Positions 22,860 through 31,176 of a DNA stretch of 39,316 bases are shown here, piece by piece. Source of the DNA: Cercophora sp. LCS_1 (taxonomy: Eukaryota; Ascomycota; Sordariomycetes; Sordariales; Lasiosphaeriaceae); contig JAPZLL010000081.1 of assembly GCA_036250225.1 (NCBI GenBank), positions 1 through 39,316 of the forward strand. Reading direction: 5' to 3'. The position numbers were made by a program, and so were the translations under genes. Position 1 is the first letter of the stretch; every line of letters begins with the position of its first letter. The notes beneath the pieces are model-generated. The model saw only the letters and a program-made list of their open reading frames with translations, was not told the origin of the DNA and made no database searches.

Positions 22860-22955
22860 GCGCCCACAGCTTCACAGACGACGAGCTCATCCACGCGGCC
22901 GCCGTCATGTTCAAGCATGCTTTGGCAGTGCCTGAGCTTGAGCAGTGGCCGAGTG
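22860..22955 (+). pseudogene. Repeated exon-like segment AHSFTDDELIHAAAVMF
   Basis: The plus-strand frame reads AHSFTDDELIHAAAVMFKHA then LAVPELEQWPSV before running into a GTGTTGCGG microsatellite. The first 17 residues are also encoded at 21985-22035, where the continuation differs (DGETWGERN then stop). This duplicated segment is the most protein-like piece of the mosaic. Family unknown. Confidence 0.3.
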
Positions 22956-23008
22956 TGTTGCGGGTGCTGCGGGTGCTGCGGGTGTTGCGGGTGTTGTGGA
23001 TGCCCCGG
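22956..23008. repeat. 9-bp microsatellite (GTGYTGCGG)
   Basis: About five to six tandem copies of GTGTTGCGG/GTGCTGCGG/GTGTTGTGG. A single unit of the same sequence occurs at about 21600 and a related one near 20975. Confidence 0.75.
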
Positions 23009-23140
23009 ACACATTCGGGAGCTCCAGGGAGAAAAGGGCCAAACGAGCCCTCGCGTGAGGCTTCCGGTTCTCGACTGTAAACCCCCGGACATATTCTTTT
23101 TACCCTTCACACCACAGTATTCTTCTCCATCTCCCCTGGG

Positions 23141-23399
23141 ATCCTCAAAAGCGCGACTTGGGACCCAGGCCGCGAATTTCTCGGTCCTTGTTGAGCAACT
23201 CGCAGTCCTGGTTGAGCAACTCGCGGTCCTTGTCGAGCAACTTGCAGTCCTTGTTGAGCAACTCGCGTTCCTTGTTGAGCAACTCGCGGTCCTTGTTGAG
23301 CAACTTGCGTTCCTTGTTGAGCAACTCGCAGTCCTTGTTGAGCAACTCGCGTTCCTTGTTGAGCAACTCGCGGTCCTTGCTGCGAAGCGCCTCCTTCAT
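23141..23399 (-). pseudogene. Coiled-coil fragment encoded by a 21-bp minisatellite
   Basis: From a Met at 23399 the minus strand reads 84 codons: MKEALRSKDRELLNKERELL and then further heptads of the type (R/C)(E/K)LLNK(D/E), nine in all, with Leu at fixed heptad positions as in a long coiled coil. It ends GLGPKSRF and a stop. Upstream in frame (LQQELQA) extends the helix to a TGA about 25 codons away. Another frame upstream reads MPKKPRVKKTQTSNLAITAR, a basic stretch that looks like the natural N-terminus, so one frameshift probably separates the two. Family not recognised. Confidence 0.4.
23188..23378. repeat. 21-bp minisatellite, about nine units
   Basis: Unit CTTGTTGAGCAACTCGCGGTC with changes mostly at two positions (GCGGTC, GCAGTC, GCGTTC). 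The exact multiple of three keeps one minus-strand frame open through all units. Confidence 0.9.
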
Positions 23400-23724
23400 T
23401 GCTTGTAGCTCTTGCTGTAATGGCGAGGTTGGAAGTCTGGGTCTTTTTCACGCGCGGCTTCTTGGGCATCCGATTCGAGCTGCCGCTTGCATGCATCTCG
23501 AAGCCTTCCGACAATGCTGGTGAAGAGGAATATCGCCGGTAGCTCCCCTATTAGCCATTAGTAATAATCTCGAGAAGAAAGAAAGACATTACCCTTGACG
23601 AGTGAGCTCATTGGGCAGGTCCTGATCGGGAAGAAGGTCGGGAGGGAAGAAAACAGTCTCAGCAGATAGCGGTACCTAACGCAGGATCGTCTGGATGTTT
23701 CCGTCCTTATCCATTACCCACATG
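23400..23724. other. GC-normal stretch, no gene seen
   Basis: Nothing beyond the basic PKKPRVKK segment at its left end (about 23420-23470, minus strand). I find no repeat module and no domain. Confidence 0.4.
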
Positions 23725-24340
23725 CTAACTGAGGGCATCCTCAGTGTGGCCGTTTGCTTGCGCCGGCGCGTCCTGCCCAGAAGACCCAACCGCAGCCTTT
23801 GCTTCGGCCTCCTCCTGAGGCCCCGGGCATCCGGTTCTTGACCGTAAACCCCACGTACTACTGTCTGGGAGTTTCAGTTCCGTTGGGGGGGTCGATGCTG
23901 GCAGCTTCCCGGAAACCCGGGCCTCTCTGCCTCCCCAGAATATTGAACAATGGTTGCGCCATAGTCGGTTCCACAATTCCGCTGCCAGATCGCGGCCAGC
24001 TTCACCGGGATTGTGCTCCCGGTAGCCCGTAGGTGATAGAAACAGCGACCGTCTTTCCATCATGGTGTGAAAGAGATGGCAGAAAGTGCGACATGACGCG
24101 GCGAATGGCCTCGAGGGGCGCCTCGCTGTAGTTTGCTGCGTCTTCTGAGAGGAGCTTGATGACGACGTCTTCGCCTTGGTAGTTTCTGTGAAGGTGCCGC
24201 CAGGATGCGTGGAACCTAGTGTGATAGAGGAACTGGTGCGACCGCTCTTCCTCAGGGCCTGGACGAGGAAATAGCCAAGTATGCTCTCGCGGTTTTGAGC
24301 TCCCATGCCCCCTTGTGCGGACTGCAGGCTTTCTAGCAAT
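23725..24340 (-). pseudogene. Possible frameshifted gene fragment, minus strand
   Basis: Two minus-strand frames are open here and switch in plausibility. One (from 24339) begins MLESLQSAQGGMGAQNRESI, LGYFLVQALRKSG and ends PGPQEEAEAKAAVGSSGQDA. The other, about 24002-24250, reads HQFLYHTRFHASWRHLHRNY, QGEDVVIKLLSEDAANYSEA and PLEAIRRVMSHFLPSL, which is the more protein-like. The left part also contains a module copy (GGGCATCCGGTTCTTGACCG, about 23825-23845). An RESILGYFLVQ-type stretch is reminiscent of fungal NACHT proteins, but no P-loop is visible, so this is not a call. Confidence 0.25.
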
Positions 24341-24364
24341 TGGGACTGCAGGCATTGCTCTGGA

Positions 24365-24985
24365 GGACGCCATCCGGACCAAATAGTTGTCTGGCCATGT
24401 TGTTGACGGTGAGATTGTAGTCATGGCCCGGATGCCAGCGGGGAACTGTAGAGCCATCGCTCCGGCGACATCTGGATGTCGCATAGGGCGCTATCCAGAC
24501 CAAATAGTTGTCTGGCGATGTTGTCGACGGCGGGATTGTAGTCATGGCCCGGATGCCAGCGCCTTGCACACTTCTCGATTGGGACTGTAGAGCCATTGCT
24601 CTGGCGATATCTGGATATCGTATAGGGCGCCGTCCGGGCCAAACAGGTGTGAATTCTGTGGTGTTGCGTCAGCAGCAGGATTATAGTCATGGCCCAGATA
24701 CTAACCTTGCCGGTGCAGAGCACACTTACCAATTGGGACTGTCGCTCTGGTGACATCTGGATATCGTATAGGGTGCCATCCGGATCAAATAGGTGTTTCT
24801 GTGGCCATGTTGCGTCGACGGCGGGATTGTAGTCAGATACCAACACCTTGACCTTGCCGGTGCTTCCCGATTGGGACTGTCGCTCTGGTGCCGTCTGGAC
24901 CAAATAGGGGTGAATTCTGTGGCCATGTTGCGGGATGGCAGTCGACGGCCCGGATGCCAGCGTCTTGCACACTCCCCGAGTGGCA
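24365..24985. repeat. Minisatellite, about 120-145-bp units (five)
   Basis: Each unit contains GATTGTAGTCATGGCCCGGA TGCC, a GCCATCCGGACCAAATAG segment, and often CTCTGGYGACATCTGGATATCG. Repeats are at about 24412, 24533, 24683, 24822 and 24945. Units are partly deleted or reordered. The long minus-strand ORF over 24421-24999 is a by-product of the array. Confidence 0.75.
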
Positions 24986-24994
24986 ACAGTCGAG

Positions 24995-26110
24995 GACAAG
25001 AGCGACCCAGAGCTTTCTTTCCAGAAGAAACTTTGCTAGCGCTTCGTCCCAGGGGTAGCTCCTGCCGAGTTTGCCAAAGGGAAACAAAAGCCAGGTTTCC
25101 CAGCACTGTGTTAGTCATGGCCCGGATGCCCACACATGAGGGCAAGAGCGACCCAGAGCTTTCTTTCCAGAAGAAACTTTGCTAGCGCTTCGCCCCAGGG
25201 GTCGCTGCTGCCACCAAGGAAGGGGAACAAAAGCCAGGCACGCTTGAGGGCAAGAGCGACCCAGGGCTTTCTTTCCACCATCTTGCAGAGACAAGCGCTT
25301 CGCCCCAGAGGCAGCTGCTACCGAGTTTGTCTCGGTCCTGTGTGTGTTAGTCATGGCCCGGATGCCCACGCTTGAGGACAAGAGCGACCCAGAGCCTTCT
25401 TTCCACCATCTCGCAGAGACAAGCGCTTCGCCCCAGGGGTCGCTGCTACCGAGAAAAGCCAGGTTTCTCCCGGGACATGGCTCGGATGCCTACGCTTGAG
25501 GACGAGAGCGACCCAGAGCTTTCTTTCCACCATCTTGCAAAGACACTTGCAAAGACACTTGCAGAGACAAGCGCTTCGCCCCAGGGGTAGCTGCTGCCAA
25601 GTTTGTCTCGGTCCTGTGTTAGTCATGGCTCGGATGCCCATACTTGAGGACAAGAGCTCTGGGTCGCCATCTTGCAAAGACACTTGCAGGGACACTTTGC
25701 TAGCGCTTCACCCCAGAGGCAGCTGCAACCGCTTGATGAAACAAAAGCCAGGTTTCTCCCGGGACATGGCTCGGATGCCTACGCTTGAGGACATCAAAGA
25801 CATTTTGCTAGCGCTTCGCCCAGAGGCAGCTGCAACCGTGTTTTTCATCAAGGGGAATTAGTCATGGCTCGGATGCCTACGCTTGAGGACAAAGAGCGAC
25901 CCAGGGCTTTTTCAAAGACACTTTGCTAGCGCTTCGCCCCAGAAGCAGCTGCTGCCACCAAGGGGAACAAAAGCCAGGTTTCTCGGTCCCGCGTTAGTCA
26001 TGGCTCGGATGCGACCCAGAGATTTTTCAAAGACACTTTGCCAGCGCTTCGCCCCAGAGGCAGCTGCAACCGTGTTTGCCATCAAAGAGAACGAAAGCCA
26101 GGTGCCAAGC
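24995..26110. repeat. Minisatellite, about 110-150-bp units (nine)
   Basis: Units carry AAGAGCGACCCAGAGCTTTC, TTGCTAGCGCTTCGCCCCAG, a GGCAGCTGCTRCC stretch and TTAGTCATGGCCCGGATGCC. The GCGCTTCG core recurs at about 25038, 25188, 25298, 25420, 25569, 25705, 25815, 25930 and 26045. The GTCATGGCCCGGATGCC part is shared with the preceding array, so both derive from one growing repeat. All ORFs here are array shadows. Confidence 0.85.
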
Positions 26111-26183
26111 CCTGTCAGCGTTGTAAGCACGTGAGCACGGACCATCACTCGCAAAAAGATGAAGTTACCTCACTCGCAAAAAC

Positions 26184-26552
26184 ATGCAAACAAAGAGACC
26201 AAGCGATAAACTTGACTTGAACCATTCAAAGTCAAACGAAAGATTTCAGACACTGTCACTACCACAATCGATGCAGATCCTTCTTCGTATTGGAACCAGC
26301 ATCACCACGGGCATCACCACGGGCACAGCTCGACAAGACACAGAGAAAGAAGAATACGAGGTTGAGAAGATCCTCGATCACTGTGGAGAAGGACCACAAA
26401 CAAAGTACCTTCTGAAGCTCTGGCGCAGGGCATACACCACCGAAAACACCCTGCACGACTGTCATTGCGCCGTCTCCCTGAAACCAAATCCCGCGACAAC
26501 ACCTCTACAAAAACCATTCGGCCTTCTCCTCTTTCCTCTTCCTCTCTTCACC
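26184..26552 (+). pseudogene. Gypsy/chromovirus pol C-terminal tail: integrase end and chromodomain
   Basis: From an ATG at 26184 the frame begins QTKRPSDKLD, matching the integrase C-terminal tail of fungal chromoviruses (KTKRPSxKLD...PSSMRIHPVFH; here SLPQSMQILLRI near 26266). It continues to EYEVEKILDHCGEGPQTKYL, LKLWRRAYTTENT (about 26350-26450), a chromodomain N-terminal half with its aromatic/acidic core. Chromodomains steer integration to modified histone H3. The rest of pol (Gag, protease, RT, most of integrase) is absent; a minisatellite lies directly upstream. The frame runs without a stop into ORF3. Another frame reads EPFKVKRKISDTV, so a one-base shift has probably occurred near 26240. 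Confidence 0.7.
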
Positions 26553-28184
26553 ATGGACAAGAAACAAACCTCCCCAGAGCTCTCGCAAGCCGAGCTTCCG
26601 CCAGCCCAAGAAGAGCAAGTTCCAGCGAATCCACCGTCACGAAAACGACAGCTAGACAGCAACGACGACGCCGAACCACGGGCAAAGCGAGCGCAGACGA
26701 CACAACCGACCTCGGAACCAGCACGATTGACGCGGAAGAACTTGGCCCTCTTCAACAAGATGGCCGCTTGCTCTGAGGACGATTTCTTGCCCTCAGACCC
26801 CTCGGACGATTCGGGATCGACCAAGACCAAGACCAAGACCAAGACAACGTCGACAACGTCGACAGGATTCGCCGACAAAGCCCGCAAGAACGGCATTCTC
26901 GACCCGCGTGGTTCGAGACTGGCCAAAAATCTCCAAGACATTCGCCAACAGCAGGCCAAATCCCGAGCCACTGCCTCGCCGCCAGAGTCGGTATACGATG
27001 ACTACATCAACCGGGTCAACGGAGCCGGCAACGAATCCACCATTGTCGTCGAAACAAGCAGTCAGCTACTAAAGAAATACCCCACGAATTACCGAGGCGC
27101 CTACAACCGAGCATTCAACCGAGCATTTACGAACCCCCCGAAAGACGCTGGATTCAATAACGGTCTGTCCGCCCCACAACCGGACTTCATCGAGGGACTC
27201 GAAAAGGAAAAATACCGCCCGTTCCCAGTCGACGACTACATTCCTGGGGCTGCACTCTACCAGGACAACCCTCGCTCTATAACGCTACCGCAGATAGCCG
27301 GAGAATGGAAGGGCCCTGCCGGAGACATGAGAAAAGCTCAAATGCAAAGCGCCTATGACGGAGCTGCGATGGTCTACACAAGAAATAAGGCCCTCGCCTA
27401 CATGGGAAAAGAGGACCCCCCTGGACACGCGTCAGTCACCACATTCACCACAGACGGCACTAACCTCAATCTCTTCGCACACTATGCCGCCCCATCGGAA
27501 GAAGACGAGGGCGCGCTGGAATACCACCAGTGTTTTGTCTCGACAACAAACCTCACGGGTAGCTACGAAAGCTTCAAGGAAGGCCGAAAACACCTCAGGA
27601 ACGCCCAGGACCACGCGAAGGATCAGTCGTACGCCTTGAGGGACCAGCTAAAGGAACACTGGAAACAGCGCAGCCTCCATCCTGTCACCGAAGGAGTGCC
27701 GCCCTTGGCTGCACCAGACGTCGAGCCTCCGGTCACAACCCAAACCTACGAGGACGAGGATAACTATGAGGACGAGGACAACTACGAGGACGAGGACGAC
27801 TACGAGGACGAGGACGACTACAAGGACGAGGACGACTACGAGGACGAGGACGACTGCAAAGTCGTCGAACCACAGCCTGTCTACCAGCCGACATCCCCTA
27901 CATCGACCAAGTCCAAGCACAGTAAATCGCATCACTCGCAGCATTCACAGCACTCGCACTCGACGCCGCATTCGTCGGAGGCTCCCCCCACGACACACGA
28001 CCATGCCCCCAGCAGCGGCCAGAAACGAAAGGCGCCATCCTCGCAAGGATCGTCAAGCGATTCTTCCCGTCCTAGCAAGCGCATCAACTACTGGACGAGG
28101 GACGGAAAGAGCGGACGCTTTTACCACAAACATTCCGATGGCACCATTTCCCGGTTTGAGGAGGAGGACGACGACGACTACTGA
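26553..28184 (+). CDS. ORF3 of LTR retroelement, possible PD-(D/E)XK nuclease-like protein (intact)
   Basis: 543 codons, the only long intact gene here. I chose the Met at 26553 because it has a good eukaryotic context (CACCATGG) and because similarity to the two degraded copies begins there. The N-terminus (1-100) is Pro/Ser/Lys-rich with a basic NLS-like SRKR and a KTKTKTK run. The conserved core (about 145-375) contains PDF (210-212), GEWKG (250-254) and QSAYDGAAMVY (265-275), then VTTFTTDGTNLNLFAHYA. An Asp, a Glu-x-Lys and a following helix in this order are what PD-(D/E)XK nuclease folds show; that is inference. Residues 399-435 are seven YEDEDD-type acidic repeats, then a Ser/His-rich stretch, a second basic patch (QKRKAPSS) and a conserved tail (WTRDGKSGRFYHKHSDGTIS). 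I recall related fungal hypothetical proteins (perhaps DUF7924) but cannot confirm. Confidence 0.8.
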   Translation: MDKKQTSPELSQAELPPAQEEQVPANPPSRKRQLDSNDDAEPRAKRAQTTQPTSEPARLTRKNLALFNKMAACSEDDFLPSDPSDDSGSTKTKTKTKTTSTTSTGFADKARKNGILDPRGSRLAKNLQDIRQQQAKSRATASPPESVYDDYINRVNGAGNESTIVVETSSQLLKKYPTNYRGAYNRAFNRAFTNPPKDAGFNNGLSAPQPDFIEGLEKEKYRPFPVDDYIPGAALYQDNPRSITLPQIAGEWKGPAGDMRKAQMQSAYDGAAMVYTRNKALAYMGKEDPPGHASVTTFTTDGTNLNLFAHYAAPSEEDEGALEYHQCFVSTTNLTGSYESFKEGRKHLRNAQDHAKDQSYALRDQLKEHWKQRSLHPVTEGVPPLAAPDVEPPVTTQTYEDEDNYEDEDNYEDEDDYEDEDDYKDEDDYEDEDDCKVVEPQPVYQPTSPTSTKSKHSKSHHSQHSQHSHSTPHSSEAPPTTHDHAPSSGQKRKAPSSQGSSSDSSRPSKRINYWTRDGKSGRFYHKHSDGTISRFEEEDDDDY

Positions 28185-28254
28185 GGCTCTGCTCAAGACG
28201 TGACAGAGTATAGCCGTCTGGACGTTAGGATAAACGGTCGCTGGGATATGGACT

Positions 28255-28271
28255 ATGAAGGAGGGGAAACC
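28255..28271 (+). other. Polypurine tract before LTR 1
   Basis: ATGAAGGAGGGGAAACC immediately precedes the TGTTAC start. The same tract (GAGGGAAAACC forms) precedes the LTRs at 32672 and 37809, supporting the LTR boundaries. Confidence 0.65.
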
Positions 28272-28523
28272 TGTTACAATCTGACCGCGGGGCAATAGCG
28301 CCGAGACAAATGGCACAAGACCTGCGGGCAGCACAGCTCCCCAATGCTTGAGAATGATTTAGGAGCAGCGAGCTTCCCTCGCTGCTCACACCAGTCTTTT
28401 CTTAGAAATCCAGTCTTTTCCTGATTCTCAGAGGCATCTAGCCTTACGCCACCCTTGTTGCCCAGTGCACCCTGACTTTCTGCCAATATAAACCCTGCCC
28501 TAAGTAAGAGTCTGGGCGTAACA
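28272..28523 (+). repeat. LTR 1 of the tandem retroelement array
   Basis: 252 bp, starting TGTTAC and ending GTAACA (perfect 6-base inverted termini), with a polypurine tract upstream and internal element sequence downstream. A TATA box (TATAAA, 28487-28492) lies about 35 bases before the end, suitable for element transcription. It is related to the segments at 32672-33013 and 37809-38121, which differ by C/T and G/A changes and by insertions around AGAAATCCAGTCTTTT and a GTGTCTCAAGC repeat. Confidence 0.7.
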
Positions 28524-28850
28524 TTTTGAAAGCTCTTGTTCAGTCAGTTACTGTGCACTGTCACCATGGAATGCCCCAGGCCGCACCGACAGAGAAAGAC
28601 TCTAGCCGCAATCGTTAGAACCTCGGGCAACAACAAGCCGCAGGGACACATTGGGCCCGGCCCCGCCTAAAAACTATCGGAGAAAGAATACGACAGAAGA
28701 CCCTAAACACAATTAGACAAACCCCCCAAACATCTTGGATATAGTTAATATAGGTATAAGGAAAATTGTCCTGGGGTACCTTGGTTATAACAATAAAATC
28801 CTCTAGTTGACTGGGAGGCTGGCCATTTCCAGTGGAATAAAGCTCGTAAA
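28524..28850 (+). other. Post-LTR leader of unit B
   Basis: Follows LTR 1 and is repeated after LTR 2 (33014 on). It has a 34-codon ORF at 28566 (MECPRPHRQRKTLAAIVRTS) whose function is unknown. I find no Gag domain and no CCHC knuckle. RIP-type composition increases from about 28650 to the right, so this is a border between mutated and unmutated DNA. A primer-binding site is expected here but I could not identify one. Confidence 0.45.
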
Positions 28851-29890
28851 GAAAGGCCCAAAAGCGGTTTCTCAGGGAGCTCCCAGCTATACGAGATAAT
28901 AATATGTGTGAGAGGATCCAAGAGTGGTCCCTCAGAACGTCTCAAGCTATACGGAAAAATAGTATATTATAACGAAAGAAAAGGACCCAAAAATAACTTT
29001 TCGGAACGGGCGACTACAACTCTATTTTAATTATAGACAGTTTAATGACATTATAGTCAAAAATTAATACTTTCTATTATTAATTTTGGAACTATATAAT
29101 AAATTATACGGATTTTTATAATATTAGATCTAAAGGGAATATACAATCTGATCCGAATAGTAGAAGGGGAAGAGTGGAAGACCGCTTTTCGAACAAAACA
29201 GAGACTCTTTAAATATTCAGTAATACCTTTTGGATTTAATAATGTATTAACCAACTTCCAAACTATAATTAACTATATTCTTTAAAATTACCTCAATTGG
29301 TTTATAATAATTTATTTGGACAATATTTTAATCTTTTAAAAAGGCTAGAAGAGCATAAATAATATATTTACTAGGTATTTACAAACCTAGAGGACGCCCA
29401 GCTTCTTATAGAACCCCAAAAGGTAAAGTGGCATATATAGGAAGTTAAATACCTCAACTATTACAATAGCCCTGGAAAGATTAATATAGACCTTGAAAAG
29501 GGATATAATTAAATAGTAATACCCCTTATATAGCTTATAAAAAAGGATTAAACCTTGAAATGGAAGGAACCCCAATAATAGGCCTTTAATAAATTTAAGG
29601 AATTAATTCTCCAAGAACTAATCCTTAAAATCCCAGATATAGAAGAACTTTGCCAAGTCGAAACTGACTCTTTAAAATTCGTTCTGGGAGGACAATTTAA
29701 ATAATAAAACGAGGAAGGACAACTTCCAAAAAAGCTCAATAAATTTGAGCTTAATTGCTAAATTTATAATAAGGAACTAATAACTATTATCAAAACTTTA
29801 AAAGAATGAAAGTACTACTTTATAGGAACAAAATATCTTATTAAAATCTATATGGATTATAAAAAGAAAAAGTTTTAATATACTATTATA
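28850..29890 (+). pseudogene. Ty3/gypsy pol remnant, unit B: RT and RNase H
   Basis: Motifs in order: FNYRQFNDIIVKN (about 29020-29060), LILELYNKLYGFL, a frame change, LDLKGIYNLIRI (about 29120), EGEEWKTAFRTKQRLFKYSV then IPFGFNNVLTNFQ (29160-29260), and YLDNILIF (about 29310-29335), where the catalytic YLDD has lost one Asp to Asn. RNase H pieces follow near 29660-29880 (ETDSLKFVLGGQ-like and YMDYKKKK where families have YTDHKNL). Reading breaks at the inverted-repeat segment at 29893, and no integrase follows. RIP stops throughout. Confidence 0.85.
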
Positions 29891-29892
29891 AA

Positions 29893-30792
29893 CGTCCTTA
29901 TATACTATAACCCCTCCCCATACCTATACAAAACCCTAACCCTATAGCATTGTATGTGTGCTATTGTAGCTGGAGCACATATTAGCTGCGTACTATTGAC
30001 TGTTTCTCACTAAAAACAGCCTCCTTTCAATTAAACACAAACCAAATTTTCGTTTTTTGACGTAAAAAACCGTTGCACTCAATTGAATTTAATTAATATT
30101 ATTTTCTAACTGTCTATTTAATTTACAAAGTTGCTCCCATTAATTTAATCCATTACTTAACCCTGCTTAGGGGCCCCCTAATCGCTCTGAGCCAGCCCCA
30201 CACTGATATAGCGCCCCAAAGCCACTAAAACTACTAAAGCCAATAAAGCCAATGGTATTCTCTTTATAATATAGCTTTTTAAAGCTATAAATCCGCCTCT
30301 ACTAGTCTGCTGGGAGTTTACAATGCTATTATTGCAGTTTTTAAAAGCTTACCGAACTTACCTAATAGTTTCCTCAAAGCCATTAATAGTTGTATAAGGG
30401 AAAAGTTTATCTTTATTAAGATTTATACCCTGAGGTCTTCACTTTTAAGGTCGGTTAGGTTGGCTTCTTATTGGGGGTCGTTATTATTGAAAAAGGCTGC
30501 GCTGAGGGTAATGGAGGCCCAGTTGGTTTCCTCTATCTAGTGCAGGGTAAGCGCACGCCTAGAAAAGCGTTAAATAAGTATATAGAACTTACCTTATTGC
30601 GCGCGCAGTGATTTAAATTGCCAAAATGGACAAAAAACAATAGTATTAATTAATAGAAGGTTAAAAACAATGGATTTATAACGGCTATATATTTAAAAAT
30701 TTAATAATATATGTGAGGCGCACAGGCACTGGATACATTATAGGGTTAGGATTTTGTGTGGGTGTGGGGAGGGGTTATAATATACAGAGATA
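29893..30792. repeat. Inverted-repeat-bounded segment, unit B
   Basis: About 900 bp bounded by ~55-base inverted arms (29893-29946 and 30739-30792) containing ATAACCCCTCCCCA and AACCCTAACCCTATAG. The outermost bases of the arms are still in the RNase H frame, so the right arm includes an inverted copy of a little pol sequence. Inside, the plus strand has a coding-like remnant at about 30270-30560 (FLKAINSCIREKFIFIKIYT, SVRLASYWGSLLLKKAALRV, MEAQLVSSI), shared with unit C and unrecognised. The same segment sits at the same place in unit C. It could be a nested DNA element that became part of the unit, or a fold-back rearrangement. Confidence 0.7.
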
Positions 30793-31176
30793 TTTATAAT
30801 AAAATGTTGAAACTCTCTTATTAAAAATCCCTATAGGCACTAGCGAAAAAGCCCAAAACATTTTTAATAACTAAAAAAATATTGAATAATATATTGGAAT
30901 CTTAAATTTATTCCTTTTCAATAGATAAATATCCCTTTGACTTTTCTATATATATTGTCTATTTTGCTAAGGACTTGGATGATTATATGAGCAATCCCTT
31001 ATAAATAAAATTATAAAGACCAATTATTAGCAACTGCCTCTACTCCCCGCCCCCTCCTTACAACTATTAAGTATTTCCTTATAGTATTAATAGCTAAATA
31101 AAATTCCAAATATAAGTGGCCTATTTATTGACTAGTTTATTAGAAAAGGAAATTTCCCTTTTTTTCGTTCTTTATT
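30793..31176. other. AT-rich stretch between the inverted-repeat segment and ORF3, unit B
   Basis: No readable gene. The matching stretch in unit C is 35932-36314. By position it should hold the integrase/chromodomain seen upstream of the intact ORF3, but I find neither QTKRPSDKLD-like nor chromodomain-like sequence. Confidence 0.4.

Noticed and set aside
24365..24985. WD40 or NACHT-WD repeat gene
   Set aside because: Unit length near 125 bp is suggestive, but no frame gives WD/GH dipeptides and units vary in length by non-multiples of three.
26462..26971. 169-codon minus-strand ORF
   Set aside because: Antisense shadow of ORF3. The corresponding minus ORFs in units B and C (31140-31421, 36278-36559) are also shadows.
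29893..30792. Straightforward DNA transposon with terminal inverted repeats, or a true telomeric repeat
   Set aside because: The arms extend into the flanking RNase H codons and no target duplication is visible; CCCTAACCC occurs only once per arm, so it is not a telomere tract.
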